A stretch of DNA of 64,000 nucleotides, from assembly GCF_003473485.1 (NCBI RefSeq), contig NC_053042.1, forward strand, positions 45,223,762 to 45,287,761. The letters are read 5' to 3'. The stretch is from Medicago truncatula (Eukaryota; Streptophyta; Magnoliopsida; Fabales; Fabaceae). Both the position numbers and the translations under genes were made by a program. This document shows, one piece after another, positions 12,563 through 24,425 of this stretch. The stretch's first letter is position 1. Each line of letters starts with the position of its first letter. Below the pieces are notes generated by a model that was given only the letters and a program-made list of their open reading frames with translations, was not told the origin of the DNA and searched no databases.

Positions 12563-13482
12563 GTCTCCGGTAGGAGACCTGAATAGGTCACCTACCGTAG
12601 GAGACATGACTGTTTTTTTTTTTTTTTTTTTTTTACAAAATAAATATGAACCATTGGATAAAAGTAAATTAACTTTGGATCAAAATGCTTATTATACACC
12701 TCTAACACTCAATTACTCTCTTTTATTCTAAATTACTTTCTCTTTCCTCTCTCACCCAGGTAAGATCTTGTTGTTAATGCAATTCATTCTTTCCCTTTGT
12801 TTTTCCAACACTGTTATGTTGGAGGTGCAACTCTCAGTTGCTAGATTCCTCAACCTCTTTCAGATCTGTAAGCAATTGATGCACAATTGCCCCATATGTC
12901 AGAGTAAACAGCTCTGCATTAACGTGTTCGATGTTAGCAAATATTGCATCGCCGGATCGAGGAGCAACATGGGCCATTATTAGACTCACTCAGGTTTGCT
13001 TTGGTTGAGATTTTCCGATTGTGGCTGTGACCCGGTTGCAACCGTGAAGGTGTGACTGAGAGCTGATTGGGTTCTCCGACGCGGCGGTGACAGGATGAAG
13101 TTTTGTTGATTTGTGTTAAATCTTGAAAGACTGGACTATCCTTTTCTTCCTACAAATATAAAATTGAAATTTTCAAACCTAATACCATTGAAATTTACTT
13201 TAAAATCACATATTGAAGGGTTATTTGATTGATTTTACTCCATTAAAGTTGTATGTGTAGTTGAAAAAAGAAAGAGAAGAAAGATGGAAGATAGGGCGAG
13301 AGAGTAAAGAGAAGAGTAATTTAGAATAAAAGAAAGTAATTAGGTGTTGGAGGTATATAGTAAGCATTTGAATCCAAAATTGATTTATCCTTATCCAATG
13401 GTTCATATTTATTTTGCCAAAAAAAAAAAAAGAAGCCATATCTCCTACGGTAGGTGACCTATTCAGGTCTCTTACCGGAAAC
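12563..13482. mobile_element. Long-TIR transposon (about 0.92 kb, arms about 190 bp)
   Basis: Left arm 12563-12757 and right arm 13294-13482 are inverted copies, sharing AGACCTGAATAGGTCACCTA, TACCGTAGGAGA, the phrase ATATGAACCATTGGATAA, and a CT-rich inner end. The core (12758-13293) is more GC-rich than its surroundings and has no long reading frame. GTAGTTA occurs just outside both ends (12541-12547 and 13489-13495) and may be a target duplication, in which case the true ends lie a few bases further out. Long arms suggest a Mutator-like or foldback class. No transposase seen. Confidence 0.7.
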
Positions 13483-13559
13483 GGAGTTGTAGTTAATGAT
13501 CTTCAAACATGCTTCATAAAGTGAACTCAATAGAAAGCTTCTTGCCAAAAAAAAAGTTC

Positions 13560-14010
13560 ACTTGCTAGAATTCAAAGAAGAAAGTTCAATTTGTTTTTTG
13601 AAAAATGTGTCATCCACATACCGAAGATGAGATACGACTTCTTTCGAATTCTCAGTCTGGATCCCCTTAAATAGCCTAGTCCAACTGCCTTTTTCATCAA
13701 CGCTCCCATACCTTCCACAATCAATAGAAATAGATACGGGGCTAAAAGATCCCCCTGTTTCAACCCCTTACTAATTTGCACTTGTTCCGTTGGACACCCA
13801 TTTACCAACACCAACATACTCCAAGAAAACACATGCTCTCCTCCAATCCCTCCATCGAGCACAAAACTCAAAACTCCTAAGCATGTACCCCAAGAACCTC
13901 CAACTTAAGGAGACATAAGTTTTCTCAAAATCCACCTTAAAAATCAAGCAATCCTTTTTTACGAATAGTAAGAAACGAGCCCAATATTTACGAATAGTAA
14001 TCCTAAGGCA
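13560..14010 (-). pseudogene. L1-type LINE reverse-transcriptase fragment
   Basis: Minus-strand translation gives CLIFKVDFEKTYVSLSWRFL, then in other frames LVNGCPTEQVQISKGLKQGD and LLAPYLFLLIVEGM. The YVDD catalytic box appears near 13600-13620 in yet another frame. These are successive conserved blocks of a plant L1 reverse transcriptase. At least two frameshifts separate them, and neither the endonuclease nor the rest of the ORF is present, so this is a dead fragment. Confidence 0.8.
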
Positions 14011-14040
14011 AATTATAAATGATTTGGTATTTAGCAATTA

Positions 14041-14871
14041 TGTTTTAGACTTAGTTTTGGTCCTCCTTTATATTTTTTAGAGTTGGTTTTAGCCCATTAT
14101 TTTCATGTGTTCACAAAATTGGTTTCTCAATTTTAAAATAACTCAATTATGACATCTCTTTTATATTTAAAATATACCACATCAGAAAAAATCTGAGTCC
14201 ATAGATTTAAAGGAGAGAATCCAAAACTAAGTAATTTTAAAAAGGGGAAACCAATTTCATAAATGGATAAAAATAGGGGGAGTAAAATTGTAATTGAACC
14301 AATTATTTATTTCTTTCATTTTCAATTTTATTTTCTCATATATATCCTTGAATTTGACAACAATGTGAAATTGCAAAGTTAAAATCAAGCACATGATCAC
14401 ATAAGATGTGCATGGTTAAAATCACAATGAATTTTATGAAATTACGATGAAACCGTGTAAATTTTGCTGAAGGTATAAAGTGTAATTTTTATTAAAATTA
14501 TAATGGCTCATAATTTTACTAAACTCATCCTTAATCCAAACATATAAATAATATACTTATAGTATTTTACAAACATATATAATAAAGAAATAAAACATCA
14601 AAACCTACAAAGTTCATAAATATGATTCATTATAGAACTCAAGCATATGCATTTGATGTCAATAAAATTAAACAACAAATGTCAATGAGCTTACACTCAA
14701 GCATTAGTCCTACGTACACATACAACCTATTTAAACTTATAAAAGACATGGTCTAGCTAGAGTCTTACACACCTTGTGATTTTCAATGAACCAAACTTGC
14801 AAGTCAATGACCCTTTTTCATGCTCAGAACCAAAAAACTCTGATTCATGTGCATGTGTTACATGAATTGTG
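14041..14871. other. Intergenic stretch, 3' flank of the trihelix gene
   Basis: AT-rich sequence with no gene seen. The part next to 14872 should include the 3' UTR of the minus-strand trihelix gene. Confidence 0.4.
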
Positions 14872-17362
14872 TCAAAGGTCGTCATCATCTGTCACCTTAA
14901 GTCCCAAACACCAAGGCCTTGTGTTTTTGACTCCACAGTCCACTGTCCTTCTTAGAGACATACTAATATCATCCCATATTTTCTTGCACTCAGCTCCATT
15001 CCTATTAAATCCCATATAAACCATTCTTTCACCTATTTCATCCCAAACACCGTCATCCAAATATCCCTTTTCTCTTACTTGATGTTCAAAACCACTCCTT
15101 AGTTGTATCAAATTTGAAATCTCCATTTCTGTCCATCTATGAATATTATCCACACTTTCAAAAGGGTATTCATAATTTGTTGTATCATTTGCTTCTTGGC
15201 TCTTACTCTTATTTGGTGCTTCAAGTTGTATCCCAATATGTTTTCTTACAACTTCTAACAATGCAGAATCTCTTGCTTCAACCCATGCTTTTTCTTTAGC
15301 CCAAAGTTCATGTATTTCTTGATCAAACCTCATTGACTCTTTTCTCTTCCTTTCTTCTTCCTTTGATGCCATCTCTTGTTCTCTTTGTTCAACAACACTC
15401 AACATTCTCTCCATCCAAGCATCTTGAGTCTCAATAATATTTTTCATGTGAGAATCTACAATCTCCTCAACTTTACCTCTCCAACTTTTCCTTGCCCTCC
15501 TATGACCACTTTGCCCTTTCTCCTTCGACGATTTCATAGTGTGTGCAATAGTTGAGAGATCCTCATCGTTATTTTCAGATGAGGATGTCTCAAATTCAGA
15601 CGAGTTCGAGAAACTTAGGCTTTGTGAGTACTTGTGGTTATGGATCAAATTGTGATCAACACCATTAGTATTTTCTTGGTTAATTGTGAAGGTTGGAGTT
15701 TGAGTAGCAACAAAGGAAGCATTAGGGGTAATTTTGTCTAAAGTTGAGGCGTGAGAATTTGTGTTTGGTTCTCCACATATTGCTTCAAGCTGTCTGAAAA
15801 ATCTATAGTGCTTACCATCTTGTCTACTAGCTTTACCTTCCTTGGTCTTCTTGTAATACTTGTACAAATTCTCAAACTTTTCTTTGCATTTCTTTCCACT
15901 TCTTTGGTACCCAAATTCCTCAGCCATTATCCTAAACAAGTAGATCACAAAGCTATTATATTATATGTTATACACATATACATCCACAAAATTTGTAGCA
16001 AAAAAAATGCATCAACAAATTTAATTGCAATTTTAAAAAAAATTATTTTTAAACATAATGATTTTTTATGTCATTAATATCAGAACACTACTGCAATCAT
16101 CGATATTATATCAACCACATTTATTATAGCTTTGTGCATATTTGAGTTGTTTAAGTAAATTTAGCTATTTAAAATGAAACAAATTTATTATAATTCTCTA
16201 CAATATTATAAAAAAATACAACCGCAACAACAATTTAAAATTGTCAACAAATCTCTTACAAAACCCTTTGCTCTCCTCCAATGCAGAGATTTGTGGGATA
16301 TAAGAAATACTAGGAATAGGAAATATGAGATTATAATTGAAACCTTGGGGTAAAAAGTTGTACTAATTAATGAAGACCAAGACCACATGATATTTTCAAA
16401 CAAAAAATCAAATCAAGTGATAGGCTGAATAATTAATGTAAGTATTTTGTACTGAAATGATTAAAATAATGAAAACATTCTGATCTCTTCATTAATGATG
16501 TCAGAAACATCAAATATATGCATTTGAATTAACAAAACTCCAATAGCCCTAGCTAGGTAGCTGAGCAAATTAGGTTAATAGGACTATATATACAAAACAA
16601 AGACAGGCTTTCAGTGTGAGAAATCCTTAATTTGCACCTGCAATGAATGATTTAGTATCATGGAAAAAACCAGTGCAAGAGTATAGTCACTACTCAAGTC
16701 AGTGAAAATTCTTAGACAAAACTAGAAATATATCATAATAAAAAACCACATGGATCTTCAGTTAGCTATAACACTTAAGACAAAAAGGAAATTATCATGG
16801 AAAAAAAAAACCTGTCATTTTCAATCACAAAAGGAAATTATTCTAAAAAAAAAAAGTGAAATAAAAAGCTTGGTAAACCAGTAATTAATTAAGAGAGTTA
16901 AGACACTAACATATACCTAGAAATTTCATTCCACAAGGGTGCTTTCTGATTATTCTCTCTGAACTTAGAATCAAGACGAGATCTGATTTCTAGAAGAGAA
17001 AGAGTCTCTTGTCTGGGCCATCTGTTGTTACAAGAATCAAAGTTACCAAGCCATCCTTTATCAGAAGTTTCTAAACCTACACAGAATGCAGTAGAAGCAG
17101 TAGCATGATCTGAATTTGAAGCAGCAGCTATAGTGGTAGTTGTAGGGTTAACAGTGGAGGAATAGTCATAGTGGTGGTGAGTGAAGTTACTACGAGGGTA
17201 GAAAACATCACCAACCATCATAGGGTCATAGGAATAATTTGGTGGAGGAAAAGTAGCAGCACCACCATACAAACATGGTGGTTCTGCTGGTAGATGTGTA
17301 GTGTTTCTTGATGATGTTATCAACCGCCGGAGATCCTCCGGTAACCCATATAGGTCACTCAT
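14872..17362 (-). CDS. Trihelix transcription factor, PETAL LOSS/GT-2 type
   Basis: Predicted nuclear DNA-binding protein of 501 residues from two exons: 17362-16917 and 15931-14872, joined in phase (AG|G, Arg) across a GT-AG intron of about 1 kb. Two trihelix (GT/SANT-like) domains are visible: residues about 114-185, starting RWPRQETLSLLEIRSRLDSK and running through GYQRSGKKCKEKFENLYKYY, and about 414-480, starting HRWTEMEISNLIQLR. A charged coiled-coil stretch (about 303-378, rich in E, K, R) lies between them, as in GT-2 and PETAL LOSS. Low-complexity T/A/H-rich sequence sits near the N-terminus, and the protein ends with VTDDDDL. The start ATG at 17362 is followed by GLPEDLRRL, matching the N-terminal motif of this group. 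PETAL LOSS controls organ boundaries and growth in Arabidopsis; this protein's role is inferred only by family. Confidence 0.93.
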
Positions 17363-18931
17363 CTTCTTTACTGCTCACAGAGAGAGAGAGAAGAAGGATT
17401 GGATGGTTATATGAAGAAATGAGATTTTTTATTTAATTTAATTTTTTTGGTATGAAACTGAAATGAAAGGAGACAGGATCCGAGTCTACCGCTAGTCTTA
17501 AAAGTTAGACTCACTCATCTATGTAGCTATAGCTAGGTAATGTATTATGAGAGAGGAAAGGACATGATTTTTAAGTAGTAGAAAAGACTCAAGTACTTTG
17601 TAAGGGAAAAGCATAAATTACATCCTTTCAAACCTAGGCAAGGAGATAGATATATAAAATACTAGTATTATTTACTGTTTTATTTCCTGAAATACTGTTG
17701 CTATTTTTGCTGCTAATTATATTATTATTAAGTTTCTAATTATCATAAAAACTACTAGCAAATTGTATATATGTATTGTGCAACATTAGTAGAAGTTCAG
17801 TCAGTAACCTTATTTGTTTCACATGACAAATATAAAGCAAGCACTAATTAGATCACTAACTCCGTGTTGAGTTCAAGGACGAGAATACCTAATCACTTCA
17901 AATTTTGGATGGGGATGTCGTGCCTCTCTTTTGGTGGCTTGAGATCATTGATGGATTGTTGCTCCTCACACTCCTTTAAACTTTTCAATAATTCATCATG
18001 AAGATAAAGAGAACTTATCTAAATTAATTTTAAATAACGCCTTTAAGTTTATTTTGAACAACTTTTACATATGCTTCTCAAAAAACTTACCTAAATTTTA
18101 GTAAAACATTAAATTTTCCTCATTTTTTATTATTATAAAATTCACTTTTTTACTAAAAAAAATAAAGTCCACCTTTTGACCCTTTTAAGGGCATAAAAGA
18201 CAAACCCTGATTTACCCTTTGACCATTTCAGGAGAATAACAGACAAACCCCAATTTTCATTTTGATATAATACAAGTGCATCTACATGCAAGATGTACCA
18301 CTGTAGAACTTGGCTGGTATATGTAAAATCTTAGTGCAAAATACAGAAAATTCTTGTTAAGTTTTGTTAAGATATATCAAGTGATTGAGTTAGGATGGAA
18401 GCATATTTAATGTTACGTCCACTAATGGAAGAGGGACAAGTGGCAGAGCATCACACGATGCAATTTTATATGCCTGCATATATACTGCACTATACTACTG
18501 CATTGGTCGAGTGACGTATGTACAGTATTTGAGGCTTAACCTTTTTTTATTGCTTTCCTTACTATTCAACGGTGTGTGTAGAATCTTTGCTGAGGATATT
18601 AGCTTAGCTCTTACATGGCAATGGCATGTTTACTTGGCTTTGATTTTAAATGGTAGCTAGGTAAACTGTAAACATATATATGAGCATTATTTTTTTTTAG
18701 ATGTAGCATGCAAGTTTTTTCATAAGACAAATTTGATATCTCAATTACTCGACACATCAAATTACCTCATATCATTTGTAATCCCTAATAAAAATATTGA
18801 TTAATTGTACCAAAAAAAAATATTGATTAATATCTTTGAGGATTAGGCCAAAACTCAAGAAGATGACAAAAGGTTAGAAGTTAGAACAATTGCTACTTCA
18901 TTACAAACATTTACCAAAAAAAATGGAAAAT
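17363..18931. promoter_or_regulatory. 5' flank of the trihelix gene and intergenic sequence
   Basis: Directly upstream of the trihelix start codon is a GA/CT-rich stretch (17376-17397), typical of plant 5' UTRs. The rest is AT-rich. No gene or clear element boundary was found in it, and no TATA box is assigned with confidence. Confidence 0.35.
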
Positions 18932-19105
18932 GTTACATAAACACCTTTTAATTGCATACACCCTTGTACACCCTATGTATTAGGAAGAGAGAAGAGAAGA
19001 AGAAAGAGAAAGTGTACTTGTACGGGGTCCATATGGCCACATGTCAGATTTTTGTGTGAGTGTCAAGGGGTGTATTGCCACCTAAGGATGTTTATGTATC
19101 ATAAC
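18932..19105. mobile_element. MITE with inverted terminal repeats
   Basis: The left end GTTACATAAACACCTTTTAA and the right end, whose complement reads GTTATGATACATAAACATCC, are inverted copies. Both are followed inward by an ACACCC(C)TTG block. About 174 bp, no coding capacity. A GA-rich tract lies in the core. Confidence 0.6.
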
Positions 19106-19244
19106 TCAAAAAAATCTAGTGGGATCAAACTTGATGAAGAGCGTAATTTTGTAAACATAACTAGCAACATGACCAAAATTAAAATAAAAGCAAACAACTA
19201 TCATCTGAATCTATAATTAGGAAGACTTGGTATATTTTTAAAGA

Positions 19245-19430
19245 GAAATGATATTTATACTATTATTTTGTGATAATTTTTGGATAACTTTATCTTTTAT
19301 ATTCATATGATGTTCTTATCCTCTTTTTTCATTTTTCTCCCTCCATTGTTTTTGACCAATAAGAAGAAAAAAAACACAAAATTGTCATCAAAGTTATAAT
19401 AAAATGCATGTACAAATATCATTACTCATT
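19245..19430. mobile_element. MITE of the ATGATATTTGTAC family
   Basis: The left end (AATGATATTTATAC) and right end (GTACAAATATCATT) are inverted repeats around a core of about 160 bp. The same ends occur near 27580-27752 and 29577-29750, so three copies of this family lie within 11 kb. Confidence 0.6.
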
Positions 19431-21599
19431 TTCAAAAGGCCCCGACTTGTAATCAAATGACCTGATGATGACCCACCCAAAAGCTTGTTTCAGTTTCCAA
19501 CTATGTCATATTTAGATCGTTCTTGCAAGACCCTAGCTAGTAAAAAGGTAGTGGTTTTTATTTTAAAGAAATTATTTTTTGGGTTTGTAAGTGTTAGCGA
19601 TTAGTTTCGCATTGACTATAATGAACTAAATGTTGGATAGGCGACTCTTACTGTCTTAAGGTTTTATACGGAGATCTGATCTGATATCTTCAAATCTTAT
19701 TATACTCAAACATTGACTCATTGTTGCTCCTTCGAATTCAAGATGAATATTTGTATTGTCTACATTGAAAAATTTAATTTACGTTATTTTTCTACCACAT
19801 TTAAACAATAATTGAGTACTCAAGATGAATATTTGTATTGTCTACATTGAAAAATAAGAATTTCTAAAACAGTCAATATGAAAATTAAGAGAATTTTGGT
19901 ACAAATATTGAATGATATTTTAATCTCTACATAGAGTATCACATAATTAAGTAGGCAACATGGTCAAATTCAAATTATATCTACAAAATTCACACGTGAA
20001 AATATAATATACTATATAATACTTAGAAGCATATAACTCAAACAATCTATTATGGTAAACTATATAATTGGGATTATGAAATTAGATCGATGTGTGCATA
20101 GAAAGGAGGATTATATATAGAATTCAATTTGGGATGATCCGAGGATTGTTCTCGGGATCTATCACCTCAAATCTATCTCTATACAACAAGTCCATTCACT
20201 TTTTTTTTTTTTCTTCTTCTTCTTTCCAACAAAACAAAAATAAGAAAGAAAGGAAGGAAAAGAGATGGGAGTCTCTGAATCATTGTCATAACTGATTGCT
20301 TAGTTCAGACGTTTGTTGACCAACTTGTGTTGTTGCAGTGTTTGTAGGCCAAGTCCCTTTAATTGCTGCCATGCACATTGACGTAGCCAAGCAATATATT
20401 ATAAGCAAAATACAACTTGTTTTGGCTACACCAACATGTGACTCATGACTATGTCACGTGGCTAGATAACTAGATTGCTCATCCTCAAGTTTCCTCCTTA
20501 ATGATATAAAAAAAATTGCTGCCAAATAGATATTTGTTAAGATGTTTTAGAAATATATATAACAAAGTGATATAATATAGTTTTTTTATGGCATGTTTTG
20601 GAGTTTACGAGGAAAAGACAAGAGATGACTTTGAAAAATATGATGGAGGAAGTGGGAAGAATGAAGAGATTTGGTAGGGAAAAACTTTGAAGAGTTTATT
20701 TTTTTGCACAATGCAAAATTCTCTTAATTTGAAGAGCAGATACATTTTTTAAATCCACCATATGTTGTTATAGCGCTCTCTATAAATTAAAAATATATCT
20801 ATCAGAAGTTTTTAATTGTCATTCTACAAAAGAACCCCTCATTCAAATAATGGGTGATATATTTCTTTTTGTTTTCTCATCCTCCCCGCACCAAGCTCCC
20901 AACAAGGCCCTTAACCAATGAATCTAAATATGCATATACTAATTAATCTAATGACTTTAAAATATAATATGGATGATGAACCACGTAAAGAAGTAGTTCA
21001 CAATAGATTCACCTATTTTTTTTATTTTTTTTTATGGGGAAATTGACCTATTTTTGTATGCATAATAAATTTTCTGAAGTGTTAGGCATGCATAATCAAA
21101 AGCTTGAAAATGCAAAAGAGAAAATGGAAAGTGTTCCTTTTGCGGTCTTACATGGGAAAGTGGTGTTTGTTCTTGCCTAAATGGGAAAGGTACACAAAAG
21201 GCTAGCTGGACAACATGGTTTGTTTATCACAATTATACGGACATTTGGTAAGGGTGGGTGGGGGGTCATGATGGGGAAATGGAAGACTATATGATGGATT
21301 TGCACGATGATTGTTGATTATTTAAAGATAAATCAAAGGTTTGAGCCTTTGAGGCCTCTTTATGGATTCACATCATTGGATAATCTCGTTTTGAGAATCA
21401 ATTTCCAACCGTTCTTCATTCCTCTCCCTTTTCGTGGGTCCAATGTCAATGCAAATAAGACCGAATCTCATCATAGCAAATCTTAGTAGACAAGTGGGAT
21501 TAGCTGCAGATAGAGAAATATTCTTACACCCAATTTTATGCATGTAATAATTTTATACAAAGTGTTGGACGGTTAAGAACTAACACGAGAATTAAGTAA
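19431..21599. other. Intergenic; one short exact direct repeat
   Basis: A 36-base phrase beginning TCAAGATGAATATTTGTATT occurs at about 19739 and again about 80 bases later, suggesting a local tandem duplication. A T/CTT-rich run lies at 20197-20225. No coding region is supported: short open frames here lack family features. Confidence 0.4.
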
Positions 21600-21757
21600 G
21601 GGTGGTTTAGGTGAGAATGTTGCGTTGGATGAGTAGTAAGAATGGACGGGATATGATTAGGAATGACGCTATTAGAGAGAGTGTTGGGGTAGCACTAGGG
21701 GCAGATCTAGTGTTAGGCATAGTGTGGTGGCTGCCACACCAGATTGCAGCCCATAAT

Positions 21758-21961
21758 TTAATTGCACTTTTGGCCCCCTATTTTTCCAAAAGTTGCGATT
21801 TTGGCCCCCTAACTAATTAAAATGCAAAACAGCCCCCTATGTATTGGATCTTTGGCAGTTTTGACCCCCTATCTTTCCACTTTGGGGGCCAAAACTGCCA
21901 ATACATGGGGGGTTGTTTTGTATTTTAATTAGTTAGGGGCCAAAAGTGCAATTAAGCCTTT
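21758..21961. mobile_element. Fold-back element nested in the hAT-type element
   Basis: The left arm TTAATTGCACTTTTGGCCCC and the right arm ending GGGGCCAAAAGTGCAATTAA are exact inverted copies. The pairing continues inward (CTAACTAATTAAAAT..., GGCAGTTTTG...), so almost the whole stretch of about 200 bases can fold on itself. G/C runs (CCCCC, GGGGGG) stand out from the AT-rich surroundings. Confidence 0.75.
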
Positions 21962-22025
21962 TTTATTTTATTAATATAGTAAACCGAAAAGATAATATAT
22001 ATATCACATAATTGGACAATGTTTC

Positions 22026-22096
22026 ACAAATAAATGTGTGGTCTAGTGGTAGAGCTTTATCTATAGTCATGTCTATGGTTCAACTTCCATTGACAT
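22026..22096 (+). repeat. tRNA-like remnant inside the hAT-type element
   Basis: GTGGTCTAGTGGTAGAGCTT resembles a tRNA D-arm/box A and is followed after about 20 bases by GGTTCAACTTCC, a box B-like block. No acceptor-stem pairing was found. It may be a SINE remnant; weak. Confidence 0.35.
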
Positions 22097-22560
22097 TGTT
22101 TTAAACTTTTTTTAAGAAGAAAATCATCAAAAGTGTGATGGATGAGATTCAAACCTGAGACATAGAGATGTAACAAACTTGAGTAAGCCACTTCGTTGTC
22201 GTGCTTTTTCTGTTTATCTTTCGTATTACTAATATATATTTCGTATTAAAATCAAATGTACACTAATATTTTTCTTTTATAGTTTTGTCATACCAAACCA
22301 TCATGTCTAGATCCGCTCCTGGGTAGCACTTATATTAGAAAAGATGGTAGAAAATAGGTTTATGTGGTTTGAGAATGTAGAGAGAAGATATGTAGATGAT
22401 GTAGTACGAAAAGTAGATTAAATAGAGGTTTGTCAGAGCAAGAGAGGTAGAGGAAAATCTATAAAAAATATAAGAGATATTGTTAGAAAAGATTTAGATG
22501 TTAATGAGTTGAATTCAAATATGGTTTATCATAGAACATTATACATAATTTAACTCATGT

Positions 22561-23338
22561 AACTGCCCCACTTAGTGAAATAATACTTGATTGTTATTGT
22601 TATTTGTTGTGTATTTTTTTTTAGACACCGTGTGTTTTATGTTTGAGGAGTAGTCATTGCAACTGTGAGAGTAAATGAATAATATTAATTGATTCTCCCT
22701 TTTACTTTTAAATAACTTTTATTTGAAAAAAGTATTTATCTTAGTAGAACAACATCTGAAAAAATATTACAAAAATACAAATAAAAACCTCTGAGCAGTT
22801 CTCCACTACATTTGCCACTTAGCGGAATCACATGATAGGAATAATACTAACACAACAACACAATACAACTCTTTAACATAATTTTCACAACACATTTTTT
22901 ATTGATTAAAACACATACCAAATTTATAGGGAATTGGTATTCTCCCTTCTTATGTTTCTACTGCATTCAAAAAAGTGTGTAAATTTTACCGTATAATCAC
23001 CAATCTATGACAAAAAATATCACTATTAGCTTGAAAACACAACACTTGTAAAAACATAAACAACTTCGTTACTGAAATATATATATAGGATTCCAATTAC
23101 TTCATCCAATCAATATTCATTTCTTCTAAAAGAATTTCATGTTTGTATCTATAGAATTTAATAAAAATAAATAACTCTCTTTCATATTTTGCTAATGATA
23201 TCATAGTATTTTCTTATTATAATAGATAGACTCAAAGCACAAAAAAGAAGAAAATAACATACTAGTGTTTATGGAGAGGCGTTTCGTAGTATATTGGAAT
23301 ATTCAATAGTTAAAACGGACAAGTTCCAACAACGAAAA
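22561..23338. other. Intergenic, 5' flank of tRNA-Arg
   Basis: AT-rich sequence with no coding region or clear element seen. Confidence 0.35.
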
Positions 23339-23412
23339 GACCGCATAGCGCAGTGGATTAGCGCGTTTGACTTCGGATCAAAAGGTCGTGGGTTCGACTC
23401 CCACTGTGGTCG
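23339..23412 (+). tRNA. tRNA-Arg, anticodon TCG
   Basis: A full cloverleaf can be drawn. The acceptor arm GACCGCA pairs with TGTGGTC (one G:T pair), with discriminator G. The D arm is GCGC...GCGC. The anticodon stem TTTGA/TCAAA holds loop CTTCGGA, giving anticodon TCG at 23373-23375, which reads CGA arginine codons. The T arm is GTGGG-TTCGACT-CCCAC. There is no intron. A T-rich run right after the gene (from 23414) fits RNA polymerase III termination. Confidence 0.95.
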
Positions 23413-24271
23413 TTATTTTTTTCTTTTTCTCTTTTAATTTTCCAGACAGATTAATATTTTGATTTACTGATATCCAAATTATTTTTCAAATCAAATATCA
23501 TTTTTATTAATTTGTGTTAAAACTTCCTCAAAAACATTAATTTGTATTAAAATAATATCAATTTAATTATCTTATTCAAACACATAAATTTCTTCCCCTA
23601 AAAAAACACATAAATTTCTGGGATTTGGTAGCTAGGTTCTTCAAAGTTCAAACCCACATGAAGATGAACCTGAACGTTCAAGTTTCAGCAACGATGAAAT
23701 TAATCCACAAAATGGATCCAATATCATGCTTCTTTGGATTAGGGACTACGAAATGAAAATGGTTCAAGCATGAAAAGGATAATGGGAATAGGTTTAAATA
23801 TTATAAATAAAATCATGGTTGGGTTTAAATGGTCCATAAAATAAATAATTTCTATTTCTCGAGAAAAATATCTAACCCAAAGAAATTAACCCTATTGGTA
23901 ATCAATCATAATGGTTTAATTGTTAAAGATGTTTTCCTTAATTTAATCACATCTACCTTAAAAGTCGTACAAATCATAGTTTCTGATTAGTTGAGATGTA
24001 AATTTTTTTCCGTACAATGAGATGTAAATTTTTTACTTTGACTGTGGATCAAAACTAACCTTTTTATATGCATGGGTGCAGGCGTATAATACCGATTATA
24101 GGGGTATGTTTAACAATTCTTAAAAATAAACTATTGTTACGGGCCTACAAAGGCGAACATTCTATTTCTAGTTGTAATTCTTCTGTGAGGAACTTTTAGT
24201 TGTAACCCAACAATTGAAAGTATACCCCTACATTTTCCAACTACGGACGAAAATAACATTTGTTATATTGT
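23413..24271. other. Intergenic, no gene seen
   Basis: AT-rich sequence with T runs. No reading frame or complete repeat structure is supported. Confidence 0.35.
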
Positions 24272-24293
24272 GTTATGTTTACTGTAAACTTGA

Positions 24294-24403
24294 TTTTTTT
24301 TTTAGTAGATAGACGGGATGACAAAGCCATCATAAACTTACGCACACAAAGTTTAGATATCGAAGTTCAAACCCCGATCATGACGTCTGGCCTAACATAC
24401 ATT
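24294..24403 (-). mobile_element. tRNA-derived SINE, 5' truncated
   Basis: On the minus strand this reads TTAGGCCAGACGTCATGATC, then GGGGTTTGAAC (box B-like), a GTGTGCGTAAGTTTATGATG block, the end TCATCCCGTCTATCTA, and an A-rich tail. It is flanked by an imperfect direct repeat of 22 bases (24272-24293 and 24404-24425, two mismatches), the target-site duplication expected for LINE-mobilised SINEs. It matches the SINE at 61393-61527 in its 3' half. Confidence 0.72.
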
Positions 24404-24425
24404 GTTATATTTACGGTAAACTTGA

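Larger units (their letters stand above)
21696..22321. mobile_element. Non-autonomous hAT-type element (626 bp)
   Basis: The ends TAGGGGCAGATCTAG (21696 on) and CTAGATCCGCTCCTG (to 22321) are imperfect inverted repeats of the hAT type. They are flanked on both sides by the 8-base sequence GGTAGCAC (21688-21695 and 22322-22329). An 8-bp target duplication with CAGGGGC-like ends is the hAT signature. No transposase frame is present. It contains a nested fold-back element and a tRNA-like stretch. Confidence 0.82.
21600..22550 (+). pseudogene. 3' fragment of an L1-type LINE ORF2, split by a hAT-type insertion
   Basis: 21612-21690 encodes MRMLRWMSSKNGRDMIRND and ESVGVA, the well-known segment after the reverse-transcriptase domain in plant L1 elements. 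Removing the insert at 21696-22321 plus one target copy lets the frame continue as LEKMVENRFMWFENVERRY, then KRGRGKSIKNIRDIVRKDL and a stop near 22550. One in-frame stop (after RKVD) shows that it is also decayed by mutation. No upstream domains are present. Confidence 0.75.
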
